Made by a program: the position numbers and the translations under genes. From Hermatobates lingyangjiaoensis (taxonomy: Eukaryota > Arthropoda > Insecta > Hemiptera > Hermatobatidae), in assembly GCA_026182355.1 (NCBI GenBank), contig JAPFBL010000034.1:2798501-2862500 (forward strand): a stretch of DNA of 64,000 nucleotides, given 5' to 3'. The notes beneath the pieces were generated by a model, which was not told where the DNA came from, searched no databases, and saw only the letters and a program-made list of their open reading frames with translations. Below are positions 26,930 through 35,400 of the stretch, in pieces; within the stretch, counting starts at the first letter, position 1; each line of letters opens with the position of its first letter.

Positions 26930-27350
26930 TGATAACAGCCTGGGTGAATGGTTATCAATGCTGTGCAAGCAGGTTTAAAAGCAGAGGTAGTCATTGAAGG
27001 GAGACGGCTATTACCTCTCCTATATGCGATAAGTTAAGCGTATTGAAGAAATACATGTGACATTCAGTCGAGCATGACATGGACGGTGTTTAATTAAACT
27101 AAAACTCGAGTTGAAATGGTAAGCGTTAGAAGAGGTGGGCCCCAATCGGCTAATTAAAGATCGCCGTCCTGAGAGGTCTACAGCGTCCTGCAGGATCACT
27201 CCTAATTAGAGGAGAGTATCCTTGCACCACCCTCTCTCGCAAATTACACCCCTCTCAGTAAAACACTCAAGCCTTACACGACAAATATAAAACCCTTGTC
27301 TCCACCCTCTTAACACTTGTCTCTCTATTTTAATAACTTACTTATCTTTG
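26930..27350. other. GC-richer unique island with three TAATTA cores
   Basis: This mixed-composition block has no coding frame and contains TTTAATTAAA, CTAATTAAAG and CTAATTAGAG within about 120 bp (27090-27215). Homeodomain proteins bind TAATTA-type cores. It is a good candidate for a cis-regulatory module, but this is inferred from sequence only. Confidence 0.3.
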
Positions 27351-27629
27351 CTACAATTCAGACTAGTATAAATAAATGAATATTTAATTTAATTTTTCCC
27401 TAAATTCTTTAGCTAATACTAAGCACCGGAATATAGTTTGATTTTAAATAAACGTTTGTTAGTATAGCTGACTTATACACAAGAAACCAGAGTAAAGGAA
27501 TATTGGCTGAACAACTCATAACTTGAAATTTTTTTGTGCATTAAAACCTTCGTAACTTCTTCGAAAAAAGCAAGAGATAAATTATATTTATTATTAGAAT
27601 GACCTTAATTTCATTTTACGGTTTGATAC

Positions 27630-27631
<2 letters not shown>

Positions 27632-27670
<39 letters not shown>

Positions 27671-27910
27671 TTTAAACGGTCCAACAGGACTACTAGTTCA
27701 CAGAGGAAAGGGAAAAACAAATAAAAACACACACAAAAAAGAATCACAACGATATTTCGACATTCGTTGTCACCGGGCAGAAGTAGTCCCTGAAGCTACT
27801 TTTGCCCGATGAGGACGAATGTCGAAATATCCTTGTGAGTCATTTTTGTGTGTGTTTTTATTTGCTTTTCTCTTTCCTCTGTGAAATATATATATATATA
27901 TATATATACG
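27632..27910. mobile_element. Penelope-like foldback, family B, between (TA)n tracts
   Basis: (TA)n at 27632-27669 and 27887-27909. The left end carries ACGGTCCAACAGGAC. Arms of about 95 bp share ACACACACAAAAA and CGATATTTCGACATTCGT. The right arm has a hammerhead-like core, CCGATGA at 27808-27814 (second base C instead of T), extra G, GAC/GTC stem and GAAATATC. Confidence 0.65.
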
Positions 27911-28290
27911 TTTTCGTTGGAAATACGATCCAAAACAGACAAATATAGTTCAATATAGACAAAGAAACATAAGGAAATCAAAAGAACACACTTACAGTCT
28001 CTAATTTTTGGTTTTAACCGTCTTCAGGAGAGATAACAGAGGGAAACCAAGGGCACTGGTTGAGAGACGGTAGGAGACTCCAACCGTCTCTGAACCAGTG
28101 CGCTTGGTTTCCCTCTGTTATCTCTCCTGAAGAATACATAGAAGAAATGAAATAAAAACATAGAGAAATGAAAAGAACACACCTACAGTCTCTAATTTTC
28201 GGTTTGAACCGTCTTCAGGAGAGATAAGAGGGGGAAACCAAGCGCACTGGTTCAGAGACGATTGGAGACTTTGTCTATATTGAACTATAT
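27911..28290. mobile_element. Penelope-like compound foldback, family C
   Basis: Three alternating copies of the family C terminus in inverted orientation around GGTTTCCCTCTGTTATCTC. The first minus-strand hammerhead (27997-28031) has lost the G of GAAA. The plus-strand one is truncated after CTGAAGA. The third (28188-28223, minus) is complete. The outer ends match 52600-52655 (TTGTCTATATTGAACTATA). Confidence 0.65.
28188..28223 (-). ncRNA. hammerhead ribozyme motif, family C
   Basis: Minus strand: CTGAAGA (28218-28212), extra C, four-pair stem II GGTT/AACC with a two-base loop, GAA (28200-28198), stem III AATT, A as the UH base, then GAGA pairing with TCTC before the core. All conserved bases are present. 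Confidence 0.65.
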
Positions 28291-28560
28291 ACATATATAA
28301 AATGATAAAAGTATCGACCGTGGAATAGAAACAAAACTAAAATTTATTGGGACTCGGTCAGTTCTTCAGGTTCAAATTAAACTCTCATTGCCAACGTTTC
28401 GGTTTTTATTTATAACCTTTTTCATAGGCAGAAGTATAAATTTTGAAACAAAAAAACTAAGTATTACATTACAAATTATTTTACAAAGAAAAAGAATCTG
28501 TGGATTTTAACAACTCTAGTCTGAATGAACACGTGACACTGAACTATATATATATATATA
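28291..28560. mobile_element. Penelope-like terminal fragment, family G
   Basis: The right end abuts (TA)n at 28543-28565. The minus strand reads GCC, a degraded core, stem II GGTT/AACC, GAA, ACGT, T, then GGC. The stem I pair GCC/GGC is kept although CTGANGA is degraded. The start GATAAAAGTATCGACCGTGG recurs at 13852-13874. Confidence 0.4.
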
Positions 28561-28790
28561 TATATTCAATCGTTGATTATCCCTTTTATTTTTTTAATGC
28601 CTTAAGTACTTATTTGTTTACTTAGTTATTTTTATTATTAATGATTTCATTCATTTGTTAATTATTTTACTTTTTTTTCTGTCCTTTTCATTCCTCTCGC
28701 CGTAAGTTGGCTACCCTGTCTGAGTGCTACTTCAAGCACATCAGTCAGTCATTACCTGCTTTGGAGGGACTCATATCGAGTGACCATGTA

Positions 28791-28792
<2 letters not shown>

Positions 28793-28847
<55 letters not shown>
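28793..28847. repeat. (TA)n microsatellite
   Basis: About 55 bp of pure alternating TA, one of the longest in the window, with a Penelope-like fragment on its right. Confidence 0.9.
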
Positions 28848-28850
<3 letters not shown>

Positions 28851-29350
28851 ACATTGAAAAAAGTAATAATGCTCACTACACATAGAGCAATACAATGAAT
28901 CGTTCCAAAGGAATTTTAAATATTAATAGTTAAAATGAAGCTAACACAGAGAAAGTACCAGGTATAACTCAATTCTATATTTCGGCCAACATCATCACCA
29001 CTGTCGCCGCCCTTCCTTCTTGCTGGATTCTTCTCCTCCTGATGAAGACGATCGCCGAAATTTAGAAGCAAGTTAGGCTTGTTTCTTTCTGTGTGTCAGT
29101 ATAAATAAACAAGTAATATAAAAATCAACGTCTGAAACAGTAGTTTCTGAGTATGGCTTAGTTCATTGATTATATATCTATATATCAACATTCTAACCAC
29201 AATAAGAAATGAGATAACTGACGTGAGATTTGACTCTTACGAAGATCACTTGTCATAGTTGTAAGATCTTAGTCTGTTTTTCTCATTTTGTATTGTAGTT
29301 TGAACATTGATTGTTATTTTCCGAGTTTATTGTAAAATATTAAGTATATT
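28848..29350. mobile_element. Penelope-like fragments, an unassigned family plus decayed family A
   Basis: At 29030-29075 the plus strand reads CTGATGA, AGACGATCGCC, GAAA, a hammerhead-like core with weak stem II. Inverted motifs lie upstream (CTATATTTCGGCC). At 29215-29335 is a decayed family A end (TACGAAGATCACTTGT, AAGATCTTAGTC) with substitutions in both CTGACGA and GAAA. Confidence 0.45.
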
Positions 29351-29399
29351 TTACATTATTTTAACAAATTATGTATATTTTACAAAATATGAAGTTTAA

Positions 29400-29650
29400 C
29401 AAATAGGGAAGAACACAGAAAGTTACTACAGAACTCACTTCGATATTTGGACATCCGTCGTCATCAGGATCAAGTGCGAATTACTCGCGTTGAGAGCAAA
29501 CTGCTACTAAAAATATATATATATAAAGATTTCACATAAACACGTAAAATAACAATCAATGATCAAACTACAATAGAACCGCTTATTACGGTTGAAAGAA
29601 CTTAGTCTTGTTTTCCATTTCTTATTGTGGTTTGATCATATATATATATA
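29400..29650. mobile_element. composite Penelope-like unit (family E' + (TA)n + collapsed family A)
   Basis: Minus-strand family E' hammerhead at 29440-29470 has CTGATGA, extra C and GAC/GTC, but CAAA in place of GAAA. A (TA)n tract and a family A palindrome missing its centre follow (29515-29640). The same three parts in the same order with the same deletion recur at 35396-35640. The LTR element inserted in the right-hand TA tract. Confidence 0.65.
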
Positions 29651-30181
29651 AGTTATCTTTGCAGTTCAAGTAGGCCAAGTGGCGTAAGGCCCGTCTCTGA
29701 CGTCTAGCCTAATTTCCCAATGAAGAGTCAGCAAACGCTGACTCGGCCAATAAACCCCATAAAATAGGCGTCTGGCACCACCCTCTTCGAAGATCATCTT
29801 GAGAAGCCAACGGAGACGCTGCCACTCGTCAGTCTACCCTAGGACCTTTTGGACCACCACGATCTACCTCTGAAGCCAGCCTGTTTTCCAGTCCACCTGT
29901 TTGACGGTCAGGATCTGATACTTCACGTAGCATCAACATAGTCTGGTTTGGCCAAAGCTCCTTTAATTAATAAAGACTGACATAATTGTAATTGTGACAC
30001 TCTCCATGTGGTATTTCTCTCAGGCTTCCCTGTGTATGTAAAATAAATTGTTCATACACAGTATATTTAAAATATTAATTAATCTTTGTGTCCTAATAAA
30101 TATTATTTTTTTTAAAAACAAAGCCTTCCACTCGACCCAAAAGCTAACTGGCACAGTCGATCCAGGACACAAAAGTTAACT
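29651..30181 (+). repeat. 5' LTR of errantivirus-type Ty3/Gypsy element
   Basis: 531 bp, beginning AGTTATCTTT and ending AAAAGTTAACT. It matches the 3' LTR at 33583-34112 except for one single-base indel near 29883 and one substitution in the last bases. The AGT...ACT ends are usual for the gypsy/errantivirus group. Its last part contains a second copy of the primer-binding-site region. A polyadenylation-type AATAAA lies in the LTR. Confidence 0.9.
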
Positions 30182-30200
30182 GGCGCAGTCGATACAAGAC
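30181..30200 (+). other. tRNA primer-binding site of the LTR element
   Basis: TGGCGCAGTCGAT directly follows, and overlaps by one base, the 5' LTR end. This TGGCGC type fits the serine/lysine tRNA primers used in the gypsy group. A degenerate copy (TGGCACAGTCGAT) sits inside both LTRs. Confidence 0.75.
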
Positions 30201-30707
30201 ACAGTTGGTCACAAGAATTCCAAAGAAGAGAATCACCAACGAAGATCCTAAGGCACGAGAAGTGGAATAATGCAGATTGAAATCACCTACATCCTGTGAG
30301 TACAGTTCCATTTATTGTTAAAATTTGAGCTGTCTTATACAGAAGTTAGGATTGTCAATATTGAAGCATTTTTTCCATTTTATACTTTAAATAAAGTATT
30401 ATTGAATTCTATTGTGAATAGTAAAAACTTTTCTTTAAAAAAGTTATAAAGAAAAATTATTATATTGATATATCATTCAATTTTATTGAAAATAATTAAA
30501 TACTTTTCGTCTCTTCAACAAAGCTATAAAATAAAAAAAAAAAATTTTTATTGATATTATTATTCTGAATTATTATTGAATATTATTCTCCAAAAAAAAA
30601 TAAAAAAATTTGACCAAACATATTGAATTCCTTTGTGTAAATTTATTTAATTTTTATTGTTTTGTTGTTACATTTTTTTTTGTCACACCACACCACGCAT
30701 ATACAAC

Positions 30708-32045
30708 ATGGCAGAAACTTTAAGGAAAGAATATATTGACATGATACCCGAATTTTCTGGAGAAGCCTCACTTCTCCCTAGATTCATTGAAATCTGCGAG
30801 AAACTCGTAAATCGCTTCTATAATGTAGACGATAAGGATAATTTCCAAAACGAATTTTTAATGTTCAGTATCATGGCAAAAGTTAAAGGTTCCGCTGCAG
30901 AAGTAGTGAATAACGCCAGGATTACATGTTGGGCAGAATTAAAATCCACACTATTGAATAGTTACAAAGATAGGCGAGACGGGTTCACGTTAGCAATAGA
31001 AATGTCAGCCTTAAAACAAAATCACGGCGAGGATCCATTTAGATTCTATGACCGCGTCCAAAAAATGTTAAACTTACAAATATCGCATTGGAAAACATCC
31101 ATAAAGGATGATCATGCTGAAATCATTTGTGAATTTTGCAGAAAATTAGCCTTGAGAGTCCTATTAAGGGGTCTTAAAGAACCCATAGGTTCTTTAATGC
31201 GCACCAAGAACCCAGGAACGCTAAGCGAAGCACTAAACATGCTATCGAACGATTTTCAATTAACTACGGCACAAAATAGTAACGATAAACATTTACATAT
31301 TAAAAAACTTTACAACGAACCACAAAAGCCACTACATTTTAACAAATATACAACGAGACAATACCCAGATCAAACAAAATTTTACGGCCAACACATAAGA
31401 AGGCCTATAACAAACACTAGTGGGAATAATCACAGAAGCACAGAAAACTCGTACAAACCAACACCTATGTCGATATCGACTAGGAATACTTTTAACAGAA
31501 TGAGAAATGATATTTACACCTCAGATGACAAGGACACTAACACAAACGAAACAGAACCACACGTGGAAGAAAAAAGTAAATTTTTTAGAGGAAACAGCCT
31601 CGGAGTGAAATCACAGATAATGAACCTAAACAATGATTATAGCATTTTACCTTACTTTATATTACCACACACAGATTTAAAAATACTAATAGACACGGGT
31701 AGTTCGAAATCATTTTTTACAGACAAAGTCGCACAAAAATATTTCCCAAAACTAATAAAAGAAGACCCATGTCAAATAACCTCTCCTCATGGTACATCAA
31801 TACAAAAATACAGTGTTTCAATTCCAAGTAAAAACATATTTGTTGGTAAAGAATTGACCCTTAAATTCCACTTATTTAACTTTCACACCTTTTTTGACGG
31901 ACTATTAGGACTAGACAACTTGAAACTATTAGAAGCCCGAATTGACTTAATTGACAATATATTAATAACGCCCCTACAAAAAATCCCATTCAATTTAGAA
32001 CCGCTGACAAGAAAAATAAAACTCCAGTCAAAGAACGCATCGTGA
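30708..32045 (+). CDS. Gag-protease polyprotein of Ty3/Gypsy (errantivirus-type) element
   Basis: This open frame of 445 codons begins at an ATG in good context (ACATGG). An in-frame ATG at 30657 would add 17 hydrophobic residues and is less likely. Residues 1-180 resemble a retrotransposon capsid (FSGEASLLPRFIEICEKL; LRVLLRGLKEP). The middle is basic and Asn/Thr-rich with PTPMSIST, a motif usual near the end of errantivirus Gag. Around residue 327 is the aspartic protease signature LIDTGSSKSFF, followed near residue 400 by FFDGLLGLDNL, the second protease loop. Gag and protease normally sit in different frames joined by ribosomal frameshifting; here they are one frame. No zinc knuckle is visible. 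The frame stops soon after the protease, where pol is deleted. Confidence 0.8.
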   Translation: MAETLRKEYIDMIPEFSGEASLLPRFIEICEKLVNRFYNVDDKDNFQNEFLMFSIMAKVKGSAAEVVNNARITCWAELKSTLLNSYKDRRDGFTLAIEMSALKQNHGEDPFRFYDRVQKMLNLQISHWKTSIKDDHAEIICEFCRKLALRVLLRGLKEPIGSLMRTKNPGTLSEALNMLSNDFQLTTAQNSNDKHLHIKKLYNEPQKPLHFNKYTTRQYPDQTKFYGQHIRRPITNTSGNNHRSTENSYKPTPMSISTRNTFNRMRNDIYTSDDKDTNTNETEPHVEEKSKFFRGNSLGVKSQIMNLNNDYSILPYFILPHTDLKILIDTGSSKSFFTDKVAQKYFPKLIKEDPCQITSPHGTSIQKYSVSIPSKNIFVGKELTLKFHLFNFHTFFDGLLGLDNLKLLEARIDLIDNILITPLQKIPFNLEPLTRKIKLQSKNAS

Positions 32046-32428
32046 TACCACCAGAGACCGGACACATAGATGACACGTCAGCATTAGGCATTGACCTAGA
32101 GAAACAACCCGTAAATGATTACATAACAAAACATCGCTACAAAGCAAAACTGATGTACAAGAAAATTAACGAAACTTTAACCAAAAACAAGGAACATAAC
32201 ATTTCTACACTAAATAAAAAACGGGAAACACTACCGGAAATACCGAAGGAAGTATTTATTGAGAACAAACAAAAACAAAGTAAGACAAAAAATAAATATA
32301 AAAAAGAAACTATTGAACATATAAATCGAAAATTAAAACCGGTTCCATAGAACCACAATACTACAATACACGTGAGCACATACACTTAAGTAATATTAAG
32401 AGGCCTCGCAAACAACCGTATAAATCCA
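32046..32428 (+). pseudogene. Pol remnant: integrase C-terminal tail
   Basis: An open stretch at 32042-32350 encodes a Lys/Glu-rich tail (for example KHRYKAKLMYKKI, KTKNKYKKE) typical of the C-terminal part of gypsy-group integrases. A one-base shift near 32345 continues it as YYNTREHIHLSNIKRPRK to about 32428. The protease frame and this tail are separated by under 100 bp. That puts the deletion that removed reverse transcriptase, RNase H and the integrase core at roughly 32045-32110. It has no catalytic residues and is not functional. Confidence 0.65.
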
Positions 32429-32575
32429 AAATGTTTCAGGTCAATTATCTTCGCTGGACAAACCCAGTACATCAAAAACATAACCCACAATGTCAAAATA
32501 TTTTCCGTTAAAACATACTAAGTTAATATTGATTGATATGACGTATACTACATTATTATAACTAAAAACTATTAA

Positions 32576-33573
32576 CAAAATTATAACACTAAGTTCACAA
32601 AGAATGAACAGTTACACACACTTCACCCTAGCATAATCACACCATGGCAACTGCATCAAGAATTAAAAACAATTAAAGCATATAGCATGCCAGGTGAATT
32701 TACAGTAGAGCTAAAGGAAGAAAATATGTTATTCTTAGAATCGGTAATTAACGTTAACTGTCAAAATAAAAATGGTCGAATAATTTTCTTTTTAGATATA
32801 CCTTTGTACTCAAAAGAAGTATATCAATATTTTAAACTAATATCAATACCTGTTATTGTAAATGGAAATTATGTTACCATATTGACTGAGAATAGGTATT
32901 TCTTGAAAGATGACAGTTCAATTTTAGCATTGGATGCATTGTGCACAGGAGGTAGCATATTTCTTTGTAACGAAGAGGTACATCAAGCAACGGATTGTGA
33001 GAAGGATATCCTAACTAAGTTGCAAAGTAACAAAAGCAACTATACAAGAACAAATATATAGAAGGCAGTGAATTAATTTATATTAAAGAAATAAATCAAT
33101 ATTTAGGAGTATTTAAGGAGACTGAGAGTATAAAAATTAAAACATTAGAACATACAGAGGTTAGATCACTTAAAGGAACATTCCTAATAAAAGCAAGTAA
33201 TACAACAATAACTTATAGAGGGAAGACTATGAAGCCATCAACGAAGACGACAGGGCAACTTCATTTCCTACCAGACTTAAAACTGGATCTCGACGACACC
33301 AGAATATCAAAAAACATAATTAAATTTAAAGCCCTAACGATGCCTAATTTCAAAGAACCTTTAATGTACCAAGAACATGAGACCAAGTACAACCTCCACA
33401 TCCCAAGCGTATGGTCAGGAATTTTATACGTGCTATTGTTAATACTAGGACTTATCCTATTCTTTTACAGAAAGAACCTAACGGCACTGTGGAAATTAAC
33501 CACACCTGTACCAGCAGCGAGATCAAACCCCTTACCCCCAGAGGTCACCCTACCAGGCGGTGCTCCCTTCTAA
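32576..33573 (+). pseudogene. Env remnant of errantivirus type (baculovirus F-like), broken
   Basis: Two open pieces, 32576-33060 and 33061-33573, are separated by one frameshift near 33045-33062. The first contains HPSIITPWQL and a Cys-containing ectodomain part. The second ends with a hydrophobic segment of about 20 residues (VWSGILYVLLLILG onwards, 33405-33465) and a short basic tail, the layout of an F-like fusion protein stem and membrane anchor. The N-terminal half, where a cleavage site and fusion peptide would lie, is missing. The product cannot be a working envelope protein. The stop at 33571-33573 lies just before the polypurine tract. Confidence 0.7.
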
Positions 33574-33582
33574 GGGCGGAGG
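33572..33582 (+). other. polypurine tract of the LTR element
   Basis: AAGGGCGGAGG lies immediately upstream of the 3' LTR, where the plus-strand primer of Ty3/Gypsy elements is expected. It overlaps the env stop codon. Confidence 0.75.
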
Positions 33583-34112
33583 AGTTATCTTTGCAGTTCA
33601 AGTAGGCCAAGTGGCGTAAGGCCCGTCTCTGACGTCTAGCCTAATTTCCCAATGAAGAGTCAGCAAACGCTGACTCGGCCAATAAACCCCATAAAATAGG
33701 CGTCTGGCACCACCCTCTTCGAAGATCATCTTGAGAAGCCAACGGAGACGCTGCCACTCGTCAGTCTACCCTAGGACCTTTTGGACCACCACGATCTACC
33801 TCTGAAGCCAGCTGTTTTCCAGTCCACCTGTTTGACGGTCAGGATCTGATACTTCACGTAGCATCAACATAGTCTGGTTTGGCCAAAGCTCCTTTAATTA
33901 ATAAAGACTGACATAATTGTAATTGTGACACTCTCCATGTGGTATTTCTCTCAGGCTTCCCTGTGTATGTAAAATAAATTGTTCATACACAGTATATTTA
34001 AAATATTAATTAATCTTTGTGTCCTAATAAATATTATTTTTTTTAAAAACAAAGCCTTCCACTCGACCCAAAAGCTAACTGGCACAGTCGATCCAGGACA
34101 CAAAAGATAACT
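33583..34112 (+). repeat. 3' LTR of errantivirus-type element
   Basis: 530 bp, AGTTATCTTT to AAAAGATAACT, so the two ends are a perfect 10-bp inverted repeat. Almost identical to the 5' LTR. Followed directly by (TA)n. The 5' LTR is preceded by (TA)n, so any target duplication is hidden in the repeat. Confidence 0.9.
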
Positions 34113-34165
34113 TATATATATATATATATATATATGATTAAACGACAATAAGAATGGGAAAACAA

Positions 34166-34208
34166 GACTAACATCTTTCAACTGTAACAAGCGGTCTTCG
34201 TCAGAGTC
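34166..34208 (-). ncRNA. hammerhead ribozyme motif, family A, left arm
   Basis: Minus strand: GACT, CTGACGA, extra A, stem II GACCG/CAGTT (one mismatch), GAA, stem III AGATGT (palindrome broken by one change), T, then TAGTC-type stem I. Slightly decayed relative to the right-arm copy. Confidence 0.55.
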
Positions 34209-34378
34209 AAAAACCCAACTGAACACTAGATGCAGAAAACATCTGGTGAGGAGTTGAGAAGAGTGGGAGGGAAGAGTGGTATTTTAAAAGGGTGAAAGCA
34301 CAGGAAAGGACTAATGTCCAGAAAGGGATGTTTGGGGAAACAAAGGAGTACAGTAAGAAAAAGTAAAAAAACTATCCA

Positions 34379-34580
34379 CTAGCTGTCAACCCTCTTTGAA
34401 GAGGCTATTGCCCTCGTGACGAAAGTATCAAGTTTGAAGAGAACGTTACTAATGTTTATAATATTAGATCTATAAAATTTAATTAGAGACGATTCAATAA
34501 TATTTCCTAACAACATTGATTTTTCATAGGTAATAAATTTAGCTCCTGTCAATCAATATCAATATGATGATTTTCATTTT
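34379..34580 (-). pseudogene. PLE GIY-YIG endonuclease C-terminal remnant (left arm)
   Basis: Mirror image of the right-arm remnant with the stop at 34379-34381. A one-base deletion near the start of the segment (in GATTGACAGG against GATTGGACAGG) breaks the frame. Not functional. Confidence 0.6.
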
Positions 34581-34632
34581 TTATATGCAAGAATAAGGCA
34601 CTACTATAACATAATAAGGCACTAATATAAAA

Positions 34633-34827
34633 AATGAAAATCATTATATTGATTGGACAGGAGCTAAATTTATTACCTATGAAAAATCAATGTTGTTAAG
34701 AAATATTATTGAATCGTCTCTAATTAAATTTAATAGATCTAATATTATAAACATTAGTAACGGTCTCTTCAAACTTGATACTTTCGTCACGAGGGCAATA
34801 GCCTCTTCAAAGAGGGTTGACAGCTAG
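34633..34827 (+). pseudogene. PLE GIY-YIG endonuclease C-terminal remnant (right arm)
   Basis: 64 open codons then a stop. They contain NHYIDWTGAKFI, an R-x-IIESSLIK block and NISNGLFKLD. This H-x-IDW-x-x-AK, R-x-x-E-x-x-x-I, N-x-x-NG arrangement is characteristic of the C-terminal end of Penelope-like endonucleases. The catalytic GIY-YIG start and the whole reverse transcriptase are absent because the element is cut at the palindrome centre. It is what identifies the surrounding palindromes as PLE-derived. Confidence 0.7.
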
Positions 34828-34997
34828 TGGATAGTTTTTTTACTTTTTCTTACTGTACTCCTTTGTTTCCCCAAACATCCCTTTCTGGACATTAGTCCTT
34901 TCCTGTGCTTTCACCCTTTTAAAATACCACTCTTCCCTCCCACTCTTCTCAACTCCTCACCAGATGTTTTCTGCATCTAGTGTTCAGTTGGGTTTTT

Positions 34998-35040
34998 GAC
35001 TCTGACGAAGACCGCTTGTTACGGTTGAAAGATCTTAGTC
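34998..35040 (+). ncRNA. hammerhead ribozyme motif, family A, complete
   Basis: GACT (34998-35001) pairs with AGTC (35037-35040) as stem I. CTGACGA at 35002-35008, extra A, five-pair stem II GACCG/CGGTT (35010-35014 with 35022-35026), GAA, stem III AGATCT (35030-35035), T as the UH base. Predicted cleavage is after 35036. It lies about 170 bp downstream of the PLE stop codon. Confidence 0.75.
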
Positions 35041-35125
35041 TTGTTTTCCCATTCTTATTGTGGTTTAATCATTGATTGTTGTTTCACGTGTTTATGTGAA
35101 ATCTTTTTAATATATATATATATAT

Positions 35126-35400
35126 ATTTATATATATTCTATGTTTTGTTATTGAGGGCTAGGTCAAATAAAAAAAATAAACTCCTTCCTAGGCCGACGT
35201 TTCGATGTATTTGCACTTCATCTTCAGGGCTAAAATTAGAGTAAGAACTATAATACATTTACCAAAACAATCTACAACTCACATAGAGAACTAACACAAA
35301 TTTTTGAGACCAACAGATACATACAAAAGTTTATTTTATATTCAGATATGTTGTGTATCAGAATCAGATGTGTTGAGTACACATCTATTTCAAAGTAGAA
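35126..35400. mobile_element. Penelope-like fragment, family H, copy 1
   Basis: Starts at (TA)n and contains TTGAGGGCTAGGTCAAATAAA, the minus-strand hammerhead at 35192-35230 and a body (ACACAAATTTTTGAGACC, GTACACATCTATTTCAAAGTA) repeated about 490 bp further on at 35635-35880. Confidence 0.6.
35192..35230 (-). ncRNA. hammerhead ribozyme motif, family H, copy 1
   Basis: Minus strand: GCC, CTGAAGA (35227-35221), extra T, stem II with one mismatch, GAA, stem III ACGT, C as the UH base, GGC pairing with GCC. Compare copy 2, where stem II is perfect. Confidence 0.6.

Larger units (their letters stand above)
30182..33582 (+). mobile_element. internal region of a non-autonomous errantivirus-type LTR element
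   Basis: Only about 3.4 kb lies between the LTRs. Full-length relatives usually have 6-7 kb. The order is leader (30200-30707), gag-protease frame, integrase C-terminal remnant, env remnant, polypurine tract. Reverse transcriptase, RNase H and the integrase catalytic core are absent. With LTRs this similar, the copy is young and must have been mobilised by proteins from another copy or have lost its middle very recently. Confidence 0.8.
34113..35125. mobile_element. giant Penelope-like foldback, family A, with GIY-YIG endonuclease remnants in both arms
   Basis: Two arms of about 450-480 bp (34136-34585 and 34632-35110) are near-identical inverted copies around a spacer of roughly 45 bp containing repeated AATAAGGCACTA motifs. 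From the centre outwards each arm has the PLE endonuclease C-terminus, about 170 bp of untranslated sequence, a hammerhead motif and the family A terminus, with (TA)n outside. This ties the hammerhead-bearing family A ends to a Penelope-like parent. Confidence 0.8.
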
